A stretch of DNA of 64,000 bases from Mucilaginibacter sp. SJ (GCF_028993635.1 NZ_CP118631.1:5270001-5334000); one strand, 5' to 3'. Counted from the stretch's first letter, positions 50,825-59,985 are shown. The notes: generated by a model not told the origin, from the letters alone. A program made the numbers and translations.

Positions 50825-52054
50825 ATGTCAAAAATAAAAGTAGAGAATCCGGTAGTTGAACTGGATGGCGATGAAATGACCCGAATAATCTGGAAATTCA
50901 TTAAAGACAAATTGATTACCCCGTACCTTGATCTTGATATTAAATATTACGATCTGGGTATAGAGTACCGCGACCAAACCGACGACCAGGTAACTATTGA
51001 CGCAGCTAACGCAATTAAACAATACGGCGTTGGTATTAAATGTGCTACTATTACTCCCGACGAAGCAAGGGTGAAAGAGTTTGGGTTAAAACAAATGTGG
51101 AAATCACCAAACGGTACTATCCGTAACATATTGGACGGCACTGTTTTTCGTGAGCCTATTGTTATGTCCAATGTACCCCGCCTGGTACCTAACTGGACAG
51201 CGCCTATCTGCATTGGCCGTCACGCGTTTGGCGATCAGTACCGCGCTACCGATTTCTTAACCAAAGGCAAAGGTAAATTAACCGTTAAATTTACTCCTGA
51301 AGATGGCGGCCCCGAGCAATCATACGAGGTATTTAACTTTAAAGGTGATGGTGTTGCATTAACGATGTACAATACTGATGAGTCTATCAAAGGATTTGCA
51401 CATGCCTGCTTTAACCAGGCCTTAATGAAAGGCTGGCCTTTATACCTTTCAACCAAAAATACCATCCTTAAAAAATATGATGGCCGCTTCAAAGATATTT
51501 TTGAAGAGATCTATCAAAATGATTACAAGCAAAAGTTTGAAGCAGCAGGTATTACTTATGAGCACCGCTTAATTGACGACATGGTTGCATCGGCCCTTAA
51601 ATGGAACGGTAACTTTGTTTGGGCTTGTAAAAACTACGATGGCGACGTACAGTCAGATACAGTAGCACAAGGCTTTGGTTCATTAGGTTTAATGACTTCA
51701 ACCCTGGTTACCCCTGATGGCACTGTAATGGAAGCTGAAGCTGCCCACGGTACTGTAACCCGTCACTATCGTGATCACCAGGCCGGTAAGCCAACCTCAA
51801 CCAATCCAATTGCATCTATTTTTGCTTGGACAAGAGGTTTGGAATTCCGTGGAATCTTAGATAAGAACACAGAATTGATCAATTTCTGCAAGGCTTTGGA
51901 AGAAGTTTGTATTGAAACTGTTGAAAGCGGCAAAATGACCAAAGATTTGGCCATCACCATTAAGCCAAAAGTGGAGCATGGTACCGATTACCTGTACACC
52001 GAAGAGTTTTTGGCTGCAATTGACGAAAACCTGAAAAAACGTTTAGGTAAATAA
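50825..52054 (+). CDS. icd: NADP-dependent isocitrate dehydrogenase (eukaryotic-type)
   Basis: Oxidative decarboxylation of isocitrate to 2-oxoglutarate in the citric acid cycle. The 409-residue protein starts MSKIKVENPVVELDGDEMTRIIW and includes CATITPDEARVKEFGLKQMWKSPNGTIRNILDGTVFREPI, the GRHAFGDQYRATDF substrate region, DDMVASALKWNGNFVWACKNYDGDVQSD and EAAHGTVTRHYRDHQAGKPTSTNPIASIFAW, all hallmarks of the homodimeric eukaryotic-type subfamily. I trim the longer open frame (from 50651), since its first 58 codons show no homology and start within the divergent promoter region. Confidence 0.95.
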   Translation: MSKIKVENPVVELDGDEMTRIIWKFIKDKLITPYLDLDIKYYDLGIEYRDQTDDQVTIDAANAIKQYGVGIKCATITPDEARVKEFGLKQMWKSPNGTIRNILDGTVFREPIVMSNVPRLVPNWTAPICIGRHAFGDQYRATDFLTKGKGKLTVKFTPEDGGPEQSYEVFNFKGDGVALTMYNTDESIKGFAHACFNQALMKGWPLYLSTKNTILKKYDGRFKDIFEEIYQNDYKQKFEAAGITYEHRLIDDMVASALKWNGNFVWACKNYDGDVQSDTVAQGFGSLGLMTSTLVTPDGTVMEAEAAHGTVTRHYRDHQAGKPTSTNPIASIFAWTRGLEFRGILDKNTELINFCKALEEVCIETVESGKMTKDLAITIKPKVEHGTDYLYTEEFLAAIDENLKKRLGK

Positions 52055-52075
52055 TTACCAGGCGATTTAAATAAG

Positions 52076-52107
52076 AAAAAGCTCATACATATAGTATGGG
52101 CTTTTTT
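52076..52107 (+). terminator. Terminator of icd
   Basis: AAAAAGCTCATAC pairs with GTATGGGCTTTTT around a 5-base loop (one G-U) and ends in T6, 22 bases after the icd stop. It is a clear intrinsic terminator. Confidence 0.85.
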
Positions 52108-52191
52108 GTTATACAATAAGGTGAGTAAACCAATTTAGCATTTTCAATTTTCTATTTAACTCCTAACTTAGCAGGCAAAATACACAACACT

Positions 52192-53172
52192 ATGCCGGCA
52201 TTATATCCATTAAAATTTAAAACCATATATAAAGACAAGATATGGGGCGGTCAAAAGATCAAAACCTATTTGCATAAAGATTTTGGCAGCCTGCCAAACT
52301 GCGGCGAAACCTGGGAAATATCAGGCGTAAAATCTGATGTTTCGGTTGTAGCTTCAGGCGCTTTGGAAGGTGAATCATTAGCCGACTTATTAGAGCAATA
52401 CAAAGACGAGCTGGTTGGTAAAAAGGTTTATGACCACTTTGGCAATATCTTTCCTTTATTGGTGAAATTTATTGATGCTAATGATGATCTTTCGGTACAG
52501 GTGCACCCCGATGACAAGTTGGCCAAAGTACGCCATAACTCATTTGGTAAAACCGAAATGTGGTATATCATTGAGGCTGATCCGGGTTCGACATTGATTA
52601 CCGGTTTTAACCAGGAAATGACCGAGCAAAAATATGTCGATGCTTTAAACAGCGGCCATATCATGGATATCCTTAACAAAGAGGATGCAGTAGCCGACGA
52701 TGTTTTCTTTTTACCTGCGGGCAGGGTACATACTATTGGCAAAGGCTTATTGATTGCCGAAATTCAGCAAACATCTGATATCACTTACCGTATTTATGAT
52801 TTTGACCGGATTGATGATAAAGGCAATAAACGCGAGTTACATACCGAAGAAGCCCTTGCCGCGATTGATTATAAGCATTATCCCGAATATAAAACCCAAT
52901 ACGCGCCTAAAAAGAACGAAACTGTAAAGCTGGTTACCTGCCCTTATTTTACTACCAATGTGCTCGATTTTGATGAAAGTACATCGAAAGACTACTCTGC
53001 ACTTGATTCATTTGTGATCCATGTTTGTGTTGAAGGCGGTTATACTGTAAAATATAACAACCAGGCGTACGCGGTTAAAATGGGCGAATGTATCCTGTTA
53101 CCAAAAAGCATCGATAAAGTTGAGCTGGAAACAACGGGCGGTTTTAAAATACTGGAAAGCTATATTGAATAG
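52192..53172 (+). CDS. manA: Mannose-6-phosphate isomerase class I
   Basis: Interconverts fructose-6-phosphate and mannose-6-phosphate for cell-envelope sugars. The 326-residue protein has the cupin zinc site: QVHPDD (about residues 102-107, Q and H ligands), KTEMWYIIEA with its Glu, and FLPAGRVHTIGKGLLIAEIQQTSDITYRIYDFDR with the later histidine. It starts with the typical PLKFKTIYKDKIWGGQKIKTYLHKDFG. A 16-bp perfect hairpin follows the stop. Confidence 0.93.
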   Translation: MPALYPLKFKTIYKDKIWGGQKIKTYLHKDFGSLPNCGETWEISGVKSDVSVVASGALEGESLADLLEQYKDELVGKKVYDHFGNIFPLLVKFIDANDDLSVQVHPDDKLAKVRHNSFGKTEMWYIIEADPGSTLITGFNQEMTEQKYVDALNSGHIMDILNKEDAVADDVFFLPAGRVHTIGKGLLIAEIQQTSDITYRIYDFDRIDDKGNKRELHTEEALAAIDYKHYPEYKTQYAPKKNETVKLVTCPYFTTNVLDFDESTSKDYSALDSFVIHVCVEGGYTVKYNNQAYAVKMGECILLPKSIDKVELETTGGFKILESYIE

Positions 53173-53179
53173 TTTCGAT

Positions 53180-53215
53180 ATTAAGTATGGAGCTTTATTA
53201 AGCTCCATACTTAAT
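53180..53215. terminator. 16-bp perfect hairpin between manA and the response regulator
   Basis: ATTAAGTATGGAGCTT pairs perfectly with AAGCTCCATACTTAAT, loop TATT. It lies between convergent genes (stops at 53172 and 53218). It lacks a clear T tract, so it may stop transcription from both sides or simply protect 3' ends. Confidence 0.7.
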
Positions 53216-53217
53216 GC

Positions 53218-53628
53218 CTACTGTGGTACGTTATCAAAAACTTCTTTTAACTGATTTATTCTTACAGGTTTGAACAGATAGTCAGAAACCTCAGAAATAT
53301 TTTTAGCCCGGTGGATATCGTTAAGATCAACTGACGAACTCACGATATAAACAGCGATCTTTTTCCCCGTTTGGGGTTTTATTTTCGCAAACTCATGCAT
53401 AAACTCCCATCCATCCATAACCGGCATATTAATATCCAGTAATATCACATCGGGTAAGTTATGATCTTCGTTTGCTTTTTTCAATGCGTAAATGGCTTCT
53501 TCTCCATTTACAAAATGGCTTAATTGGGTATTCAGCTCCTTTATGCTTATTAATTTTTTTAGGCCGTAAACGTAAATACTGTCATCATCCACAATCCAGG
53601 TGTTAGCTGGACTTCGCTCTGCAATCAT
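53218..53628 (-). CDS. Single-domain response regulator
   Basis: A 136-residue receiver domain only, without an output domain. The phosphoacceptor is D65 (VILLDINMPVMDGWEF), the acidic pocket D14-D16 (WIVDDDS), the Ser/Thr switch near S97-S99 (YIVSSS) and the conserved K120 (LFKP). It lies 15 bases after the histidine kinase on the same strand and is almost certainly its partner, or a phosphorelay intermediate. The first nine residues (MIAERSPAN) are less certain. Confidence 0.9.
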   Translation of the reverse strand: MIAERSPANTWIVDDDSIYVYGLKKLISIKELNTQLSHFVNGEEAIYALKKANEDHNLPDVILLDINMPVMDGWEFMHEFAKIKPQTGKKIAVYIVSSSVDLNDIHRAKNISEVSDYLFKPVRINQLKEVFDNVPQ

Positions 53629-53643
53629 CTCTTGGTAATTTAA

Positions 53644-55125
53644 TTATACCAATCTGATAGTAAATTTTGTGCCAACGTTTACCGTGCTGTCAACTTTAAT
53701 GCTTCCGCCTAATGCTTCAATCTGGTTACGGGTTATAAATAAGCCAATGCCTTTGGCATCCGTATTTTGATGAAATGTTTTGTACATGCCAAAAATCTTA
53801 TCGCCATAACGGTCAAGATCAATACCAAGGCCATTATCTTCAAAAATGAGATAAATATGTTTTCCTTCTGTTAAGGTATAGCATTTTATAATGGGCTGCC
53901 TGTCGGGGTGACTGTATTTTAAGGAGTTGGTAAGCAGGTTTTGTAAAATACTTTCCATGTAAGCCGGTATATAACTGATCTCGCGGCATTGCTTAAAGTC
54001 ACCTTCAATATGGGCATTTATGGCCTCAATGTTATTTTTTAATGCTGAGCAAATGTTTTTGAACATTGGCTCCAATTCAACCATCTTCTGCTCCTTGGTA
54101 ATTTCGGTTTGAATCTTAACTATTTCGTTGATGTGTTCGATGGTTAGGTCCAGGCTGTCGCTGATAGTTTTAATATGCGAAAAGATCTCCTCCCGTTCTT
54201 CAGTTGTTTCGGTTTGTTCAAACAGGTTTACCATAAATTGAAGATTGCCCGTATGCGAACGAAGATTATGTGAAACAATGTACGCGAAGTTTTGCAGGCG
54301 GCGGTTTTGGTCGGTCAGTAAATTTATCGACTGTTCAAGTTTCAGCAACTTTCTTTTTTCACTGTCAATATCCTGAATAACCCCTTTAACAGATGTGCAT
54401 TTACCCAGGTGATCAATCACAGGTACAGCCTTTACTTTTAACCATAACATATTGTTTTTGGCCGAACGTAAAAGCAGTTCAATATCAAAAGGCTTGCTAT
54501 CTTGAACGGTATGGTTAATAGCATTTTGTAAAACAGGCCGGTACGGAGGCTCAAAAAAACTAATAAACTCTTCAACGCTGAGTTTTAAATGATTTTGAAG
54601 ATCAAATAAATCATATACCTGTTTTGACAGCACAATGGCGTTGATATTTTGAGGATCAATTTCCCAAATGCCTAATCGTGCTGTTTTAAAGGCATCATCA
54701 TTAGTGATTTGGTTATGTGCCGATAATAGGTCATCTTGTTTGTAACGGTTGATGTTTACAAGCGAACCGTAAACTATACTGCCATGCTCGTCGTCCAGTT
54801 TTCTGATAGTGGTTTGAAACCACAGGTATCCGTTTTTTTTTGTTAAAAAACGTAATTGAAGCGGCGGTGTGTCTTCCGTTATCCTGTTGTTAATGGCGTT
54901 GAAAAAAAACGCTTTATCGCCGTGGTAAAGCAAATGTTCAAAAAAAGTATAAGCATCACATTCAATTTCATTGACTTGATAACCTAACAGCGTATAGAAG
55001 CCTGTTGACCATTTTACTTCCCTTGTATTGAAATTGTACTTCCAGATCCCCGTATCCAGATCATTGATCAAAGGGGTAAGATGTACATCATCGCCGGAAA
55101 GTTTACCCTTTTCAAAAAAACTCAT
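53644..55125 (-). CDS. PAS-domain sensor histidine kinase
   Basis: A soluble kinase of 493 residues with no membrane segment. Two PAS domains (about 20-130 and 145-255; the first is PAS_3-like with WSTGFYTLLGYQVNEIECDAYTFFEHLLYHGDKAFFF). The phosphoacceptor is H286 in AYIVSHNLRSHTGN. The ATPase has the N box NLLTNSLKYSHP (396-407), G1 DNGLGIDL (430-437) and G2 KGIGLFIT (458-465). It is the kinase for the downstream single-domain regulator. Its cytoplasmic PAS arrangement suggests an internal signal; the signal is unknown. Confidence 0.92.
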   Translation of the reverse strand: MSFFEKGKLSGDDVHLTPLINDLDTGIWKYNFNTREVKWSTGFYTLLGYQVNEIECDAYTFFEHLLYHGDKAFFFNAINNRITEDTPPLQLRFLTKKNGYLWFQTTIRKLDDEHGSIVYGSLVNINRYKQDDLLSAHNQITNDDAFKTARLGIWEIDPQNINAIVLSKQVYDLFDLQNHLKLSVEEFISFFEPPYRPVLQNAINHTVQDSKPFDIELLLRSAKNNMLWLKVKAVPVIDHLGKCTSVKGVIQDIDSEKRKLLKLEQSINLLTDQNRRLQNFAYIVSHNLRSHTGNLQFMVNLFEQTETTEEREEIFSHIKTISDSLDLTIEHINEIVKIQTEITKEQKMVELEPMFKNICSALKNNIEAINAHIEGDFKQCREISYIPAYMESILQNLLTNSLKYSHPDRQPIIKCYTLTEGKHIYLIFEDNGLGIDLDRYGDKIFGMYKTFHQNTDAKGIGLFITRNQIEALGGSIKVDSTVNVGTKFTIRLV

Positions 55126-55568
55126 ATCAACAATCTGTTCACTAATTCAATTTGTTTTTGACACTTGCTTATGATTAAAACATGTGCCATGATTTGAAGT
55201 TTTTATAATTTACAATCATTAGTTGTGTGGCCGTGGCTTCTTTTCAATCATTATTCCACATTTGCCCTGCTTCAAATATAATATTTTTGATACTTTATAA
55301 TGTATTCTTTTACTGGTATTTACGGTTTTAAGAATATCTGGCCATATCTACTCCTAATTGAAGTAATATTTTACAAAAATATGCTCAGGCTTCATTTTTG
55401 TGTTGAAAAAAATGAAGGTATCCTTCATAAAATAGTTTGATGTAATTTAATTGTAAAAAATAGCGGGCACTAAGTTAATAAATATGAGTGAACTATTATT
55501 GGATATTATAATGTCCTATTTTACAGGCAATTTACCAGCGTTTAACTGTATGGAAAAATATTAAATCC
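55126..55568. other. 443-base region upstream of the kinase
   Basis: No supported gene. A CAAATATA element (minus-strand TATATTTG) at 55273-55280 could be the -7 box of the kinase operon, about 150 bases upstream of its start. Near 55484 a 26-codon reading frame (MSELLLDIIMSYFTGNLPAF) is open on the + strand, but nothing supports it being expressed. Confidence 0.4.
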
Positions 55569-56225
55569 TTATTTGCTTATTAGTTCATCAAGCGCGTTTT
55601 TTGCAATCCATTTGGCCGATTTGCTGGGCTGACTATATATATTTCGTGCAGTGTTAATGGCTTTAACTTTTAATATATTATTCCGTTTACCTATTTGGCG
55701 CAAAGCCCAGTTAATAGCTTTTTTAACAAAGTTCCGGTTATCCCAGGCTTCCCGCTCCATAATAGGAAACAGGTTTGTAAATATTTCGTCGGGCGCCGTT
55801 TTATTATGAACTGCATATTCGGCCATTAAAACGAAACCGGCACGTTTTACAAATTCCCGCTCATGGGCACCATATTCAACAGCTTTATTAATGGCGAATG
55901 GGGTGCGGTCAAAAAGATTACCGCAAACCTGGTCGCAAATATCCCATGAATAAAAGTCGCCGGTCCACCTGTCCATTAGTTCGGGGGTAACCTGTTTAGG
56001 ATCGGCTATCATGGAGGCCAGCAACCGGGCTTCATGTATTTGCGTATCCCAAAGTGCCAATGCCAGCTCATGATCTTTTTTAATGACCTTCGCCAGTTTA
56101 CGGATCTCCGGCAATTTTACACCCAAAGCTTGTGAGCTATCAATACCAAAACGGGCCATCCCTTTTAGGTACGCAGCATCAGCTTTTTCTTTAAGCTGTT
56201 CAATTATAAATGGTACGGCATCCAT
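55569..56225 (-). CDS. AlkD-like DNA alkylation repair protein
   Basis: A HEAT-repeat DNA glycosylase-like protein of 218 residues. The family pattern is clear: VKLPEIRKLAKVIKKDHELALALWDTQIHEARLLASMIADP, WDICDQVCGNLFDRTPF with the usual acidic/aromatic residues, and FVKKAINWALRQIGKRN. AlkD removes N3/N7-alkylated purines; whether this member does is not shown. Its stop-side neighbour is the kinase promoter; its start abuts the YciI-like gene directly, so the two are cotranscribed. Confidence 0.88.
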   Translation of the reverse strand: MDAVPFIIEQLKEKADAAYLKGMARFGIDSSQALGVKLPEIRKLAKVIKKDHELALALWDTQIHEARLLASMIADPKQVTPELMDRWTGDFYSWDICDQVCGNLFDRTPFAINKAVEYGAHEREFVKRAGFVLMAEYAVHNKTAPDEIFTNLFPIMEREAWDNRNFVKKAINWALRQIGKRNNILKVKAINTARNIYSQPSKSAKWIAKNALDELISK

Positions 56226-56696
56226 TTAATTGGTCATGCTTTTCTTTTGGAGGGTATTGTGAATAGGCACAACCTGCATCAGTGCCGCGCTGCAATAAAA
56301 AGGATGAAGCTCCATAACTAAAGCTCCCGCTTTGATGGCCGGATCGGTTTCAGTAAGTTTTTGAGCTTCTTCTACGGTTTCAACATTAAAAATAAAAATC
56401 CCCCTTAAAGGCTGGTTATCTAAAAATGGGCCGGCAACAACCAGCTTACCCTCAGCGGCAAGCCGGCCAATGTTTTTAAGGTGCGCCATCTGCAGCTGCA
56501 TATTAGCCGTCGAATCTTTGAGTTGTGTTGGTCCTTCTTTCAGGAAAGCCATTACGTACTTTTTCATGCCGTAATCATCCGCACCCAGCTTTTTAGCAAG
56601 TGCAGCATCATAAACGGGTTTGGAGGCGGGAATATTTTGAGCAACGCAATTAAGGCTTAGTGCTACGGAGGCAATGATGAGTAAAGCTTTTTTCAT
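56226..56696 (-). CDS. Exported YciI-like protein
   Basis: A 156-residue protein with a signal peptide (MKKALLIIASVALSLNCVAQ) in front of a YciI-type domain: YVMAFLKEGPTQLKDSTANMQLQMAHLKNIGRLAAEGKLVVAGPF, IFNVETVEEAQKLTETDPAIKAGALVMELHPFYCSAALM. YciI proteins are normally cytoplasmic, so the signal peptide is notable. It abuts the AlkD-like gene (stop 56226, next start 56225). Confidence 0.8.
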   Translation of the reverse strand: MKKALLIIASVALSLNCVAQNIPASKPVYDAALAKKLGADDYGMKKYVMAFLKEGPTQLKDSTANMQLQMAHLKNIGRLAAEGKLVVAGPFLDNQPLRGIFIFNVETVEEAQKLTETDPAIKAGALVMELHPFYCSAALMQVVPIHNTLQKKSMTN

Positions 56697-56731
56697 GGAC
56701 TTAGGGGTTATGTAATTGAATATAAAATCAG

Positions 56732-57031
56732 CTAACTGCCGGGCTTTTTTCTCGGATTTTGTCTATTGTCGAAAAACGTGATCAGGATTATTTTGTCTTC
56801 TTCAATTCTATAGAATAACGTATTATGTTTGGTTATAACAAAACCCCGTATTTGCTTTTCTTTGTTTTCTAAAGTCCCCATCTCGGGATAATTAGCTATG
56901 AGTTCAATTATTTTGTAGGTATTGACAACGAAGTGCTTTGTTACGTTTTCACCCCATTCCTGTTCTAAATATGCTATAATGGAATTAAACTTATCGCTGG
57001 CTTTGCGATTCCAGATTATTGCTTTAGCCAT
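56732..57031 (-). CDS. ParE/RelE-type toxin
   Basis: A 99-residue protein of the RelE/ParE fold: IIWNRKASDKFNSIIAYLEQEWGENVTKHFVVNTYKIIELIANYPEMGTLENKEKQIRGFVITKHNTLFYRIEEDKIILITFFDNRQNPRKKP. The C-terminal IxLITFFDNRQNP is a family signature. It overlaps the antitoxin gene by 16 bases, so the two are coupled. Whether it acts on gyrase (ParE) or ribosomes (RelE) cannot be told from sequence. Confidence 0.9.
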   Translation of the reverse strand: MAKAIIWNRKASDKFNSIIAYLEQEWGENVTKHFVVNTYKIIELIANYPEMGTLENKEKQIRGFVITKHNTLFYRIEEDKIILITFFDNRQNPRKKPGS

Positions 57032-57255
57032 TTTTCATGCATGTGCTTTACCTGTTCGTGAGATAAAAGGTTTGTATTGTCAAAACTTTCGTTATAAGCT
57101 ATCAATAATTCCTGCTTCTCGGCTTCGTTCAAATTGTTCCACAGGTGGCCGGTTTGATTAGCATTTAATTGCTGAATTAACTGATAATAGCTTTTCAATA
57201 ATTGTTCATCATCAATCGTATCTATCAAATGATGAAAGTTTTCCTTAATGTTCAT
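57016..57255 (-). CDS. Antitoxin of the ParE/RelE-type pair
   Basis: A 79-residue helical protein (MNIKENFHHLIDTIDDEQLLKSYYQLIQQLNANQTGHLWNNLNEAEKQELLIAYNESFDNTNLLSHEQVKHMHEKWLKQ). It has no classic ribbon-helix-helix or HTH that I can recognise, but EEAEKQELLIAYNESFD-type sequence before a ParE/RelE gene is common for Bacteroidota antitoxins. It starts the operon; its 3' end overlaps the toxin. Confidence 0.82.
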   Translation of the reverse strand: MNIKENFHHLIDTIDDEQLLKSYYQLIQQLNANQTGHLWNNLNEAEKQELLIAYNESFDNTNLLSHEQVKHMHEKWLKQ

Positions 57256-57376
57256 GGCCGGCCTTTTATAATGTCAAATTACTAATTTAATCCTTAACAA
57301 CAAAGCCGGACAATGCCCGGCTCCAAATCATAATTTCAATATTAAAAATCCGAAATCGAAATTCCGAAATTCGAAA

Positions 57377-58525
57377 TCAAAGATTTCCCCTTGCTTCCTG
57401 TTCACGTTCAATGGCCTCAAATAGGGCTTTAAAATTACCGGCACCGAATGATTTGGCACCCTTGCGCTGAATAATTTCAAAGAACAGGGTTGGCCGGTCT
57501 TCAACAGGTTTAGTAAAAATCTGCAACAGGTATCCTTCGTCATCGCGATCGACCAAAATACCTAAGCGTTTTAATGGCTCAAGGTCTTCATCAATATGGC
57601 CAACGCGGTCGATCAGGTCATCATAATAGGTTGAAGGAACAGTTAAGAACTCAACGCCACGATTCTGCAGCTCGGTAACGGTGGCTACAATATCATGCGT
57701 TGCAAGGGCCAGGTGCTGTACACCTTCATCCTCATAAAATTCAAGGTATTCTTCAATCTGCGATTTCTTTTTACCTTCGGCAGGTTCATTGATCGGGAAT
57801 TTTACATAGCCGTTCCCGTTGCTCATCACCTTGCTCATCAAAGCCGAATACTCGGTCGAGATCATTTTATCATCAAAGGTGAGGATATTGCGGAAACCTA
57901 AAACCTCCTCATAAAAGTTAACCCATTCGTTCATTTTATGCCAGCCTACGTTGCCCACGCAATGGTCAACATACAGCAAACCGGTATCTGCCGGATTGTA
58001 ATTATTTTCCAGCTTTTGATATCCCGGTAAAAACAAACCCTTATAATTTTTACGTTCAATGAACATATGCACGGTTTCGCCATAAAGCTTAATGCCGCTG
58101 GTGCGTACCTCGCCATTTTCGTCAGTTAGGGTTTGCGGTTGCTGATAAGGTTCGGCACCTCGTTTAATGGTTTGCTCAAAGGCATCGTAGGCGTCATCAA
58201 CCCAAAGGGCTAATACTTTTACGCCATCGCCATGTTTTTTAACATGATCGGCAATGGGATGCTCAGAGTGCAGGGGAGTGGTAAGCACAATCCTGATCTT
58301 GCCTTGTTGTAATACGTATGATGCCCTGTCGCGCACACCGGTTTCGGGCCCGGCGTAAGCCAGGTTTTGAAAACCGAATGCGCTTTTATAGTAATGGGCC
58401 GCCTGTTTGGCATTGCCTACATAAAATTCAACGTAATCCGTACCATTAAGGGGGAGGAAATCAGCAGCCCCCTCTAAATCTCCCCCGGTAGGGGAGACTT
58501 TTTTATCTAAAGTTTGTGTGTGCAT
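57377..58525 (-). CDS. hppD: 4-hydroxyphenylpyruvate dioxygenase, repeat inserted near the N-terminus
   Basis: Converts 4-hydroxyphenylpyruvate to homogentisate in tyrosine breakdown; it is a non-haem iron enzyme with two vicinal-oxygen-chelate halves. The iron ligands are visible: H188 (LYVDHCV), H271 (GVQHLAL) and E350 (LFFEIIQRKG). The length is 382 residues. Residues about 9-20 (KVSPTGGDLEGA) are encoded by a half copy of the palindromic repeat at 58466-58504 and precede the normal family start DFLPLNGTDYVEFYVGNAKQAAHYYKSAFGFQ. The frame stays open, so the repeat adds codons rather than breaking the gene. It follows hmgA on the minus strand. Confidence 0.93.
   Translation of the reverse strand: MHTQTLDKKVSPTGGDLEGAADFLPLNGTDYVEFYVGNAKQAAHYYKSAFGFQNLAYAGPETGVRDRASYVLQQGKIRIVLTTPLHSEHPIADHVKKHGDGVKVLALWVDDAYDAFEQTIKRGAEPYQQPQTLTDENGEVRTSGIKLYGETVHMFIERKNYKGLFLPGYQKLENNYNPADTGLLYVDHCVGNVGWHKMNEWVNFYEEVLGFRNILTFDDKMISTEYSALMSKVMSNGNGYVKFPINEPAEGKKKSQIEEYLEFYEDEGVQHLALATHDIVATVTELQNRGVEFLTVPSTYYDDLIDRVGHIDEDLEPLKRLGILVDRDDEGYLLQIFTKPVEDRPTLFFEIIQRKGAKSFGAGNFKALFEAIEREQEARGNL
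58466..58504. repeat. Left-half copy of the bipartite repeat inside hppD
   Basis: agccccctctaaatctcccc(cggtaggggagacttttt) matches the left half of copies A (3307) and B (31454) almost base for base. No right half is present. It lies in frame within the hppD coding sequence and encodes about 12 residues on the minus strand. Confidence 0.88.
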
Positions 58526-58611
58526 TTTAATTAGTGATTTAGTGAGTTAATGATTAGTGATTTTGGCATTACGGCTAATAGCCTTTCAGCTTTTACCTTT
58601 CGCCTTTAACC
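58526..58611. repeat. hmgA-hppD spacer with TTAGTGA words
   Basis: The 86-base spacer has degenerate attagtgatttagtgagtta and aatgattagtgatt words followed by ctttcagcttttacctttcg. The same style of words appears near 60140-60180. No gene. Confidence 0.45.
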
Positions 58612-59769
58612 TCACATCTGCCAGCTTTTATAATAATTTTCATCCTCTATCCTGATGGCATCCTCCGTGAGCATCAGCGGCCTGAATGGGTCGATCATCA
58701 CCGCCAGTTCATCTGTTGATTCTTTGCCTATTGATTTTTCGACCGAGCCGGGATGCGGGCCATGAGGGATGCCGCCCGGGTGCAGGGTGATTTGCCCTTT
58801 CACTACGCTTTTGCGGCTCATGAAATCGCCATCTACATAGTACAAAACCTCGTCACTGTCTACATTGCTGTGGTTATAAGGTGCAGGGATAGACAGCGGG
58901 TGATAGTCAAACTTGCGGGGCACAAATGAGCATATTACAAAGTTGTTGCCTTCAAAGGTTTGATGTACCGGTGGTGGTTGGTGCAACCTGCCGGTTATCG
59001 GTTCAAAATCATGGATGGATAATGCCCATGGGTAATGGAAACCATCCCAGCCTATAAAATCAAAAGGATGGGTGCCGTAGATATAAGGATAAATGAGGCC
59101 CTGCTTTTTAATCAGGATCTTGAAATCGCCGTGCTCATCATAAGTTTTCAGATCGGCCGGTAGTTTGATATCGCGCTCACAATAAGGCGAATGCTCCATC
59201 AATTGCCCATACTGGTTGCGGTAACGCTTTGGCGGACGAATAGGACTAAAACTTTCGACAATAAAAAGTCGGTTGGCCGGTCCGTCAAACTCCATCTGGT
59301 AAATGGTACCGCGGGGGATCACCAAATAATCGCCGTATTGAAATTTGATATTGCCGAAGCCTGTTTTTAAAGTGCCGGTGCCTTCATGAATGAAAACCAC
59401 TTCATCGGCCTGGCTATTTTTATAAAAATAGTCAGTCATGCTTTGGCGTGGTGCTGCCAGCGAAATATGCAGATCGCTGTTTACCAGTACCGGCTTGCGG
59501 CTTTGCAGATAGTCATTTTCCGGTTGCACGTTGAAGCCTATCAAACTGGTATGCTTCAGGTGCTTTTCGCGCGCTATTTTAGGCTCTACGCTGTAGGGCT
59601 CGCCAAGTGTTTTTACAATGGTGGGCGGGTAGGCGTGGTACACCAGCGAATAAAGGCTCGAAAAACCTTCGGTTGATACCAGCTCTTCGGCATATAAACT
59701 ACCATCGGGCTTACGGAATTGCGTATGCCGCTTAGGCGGAATTGATCCTAAACTATGATATAGAGGCAT
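58612..59769 (-). CDS. hmgA: Homogentisate 1,2-dioxygenase
   Basis: Opens the ring of homogentisate to maleylacetoacetate. The 385-residue bacterial short form starts MPLYHSLGSIPPKRHTQFRKPDGSLYAEELVSTEGF. It contains VFIHEGTGTLKTGFGNIKFQYGDYLVIPRGTIYQ (cupin) and, near the C-terminus, LHPGGIPHGPHPGSVEKSIGKESTDELAVMIDPFRPL with the iron-binding His and Glu cluster. hppD lies downstream on the same strand (86 bases); it is divergent from the FAA hydrolase gene across a 704-base gap. Confidence 0.95.
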   Translation of the reverse strand: MPLYHSLGSIPPKRHTQFRKPDGSLYAEELVSTEGFSSLYSLVYHAYPPTIVKTLGEPYSVEPKIAREKHLKHTSLIGFNVQPENDYLQSRKPVLVNSDLHISLAAPRQSMTDYFYKNSQADEVVFIHEGTGTLKTGFGNIKFQYGDYLVIPRGTIYQMEFDGPANRLFIVESFSPIRPPKRYRNQYGQLMEHSPYCERDIKLPADLKTYDEHGDFKILIKKQGLIYPYIYGTHPFDFIGWDGFHYPWALSIHDFEPITGRLHQPPPVHQTFEGNNFVICSFVPRKFDYHPLSIPAPYNHSNVDSDEVLYYVDGDFMSRKSVVKGQITLHPGGIPHGPHPGSVEKSIGKESTDELAVMIDPFRPLMLTEDAIRIEDENYYKSWQM

Positions 59770-59985
59770 GGCTTGTAATGTTAATTGGTTGTAAGGTTTT
59801 AATGTTGCAAGGTTTGTTTTTACCCGATTAAAACTTTATTATTTATTGAACAGAAGCAAATGAAGATGGTTTTGATGAAAGGAGTTTAATGGGCGTTGTT
59901 TAGACAGAATTACACGTGCGCGTACTTAGCTTAAGGTAATACCCAAGCTTGCTACATTAAAACCTTTCAACAAAAAACAGATGAA

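Noticed and set aside
55484..55564. 26-codon frame upstream of the kinase
   Set aside because: It is too short, with no homology or support.
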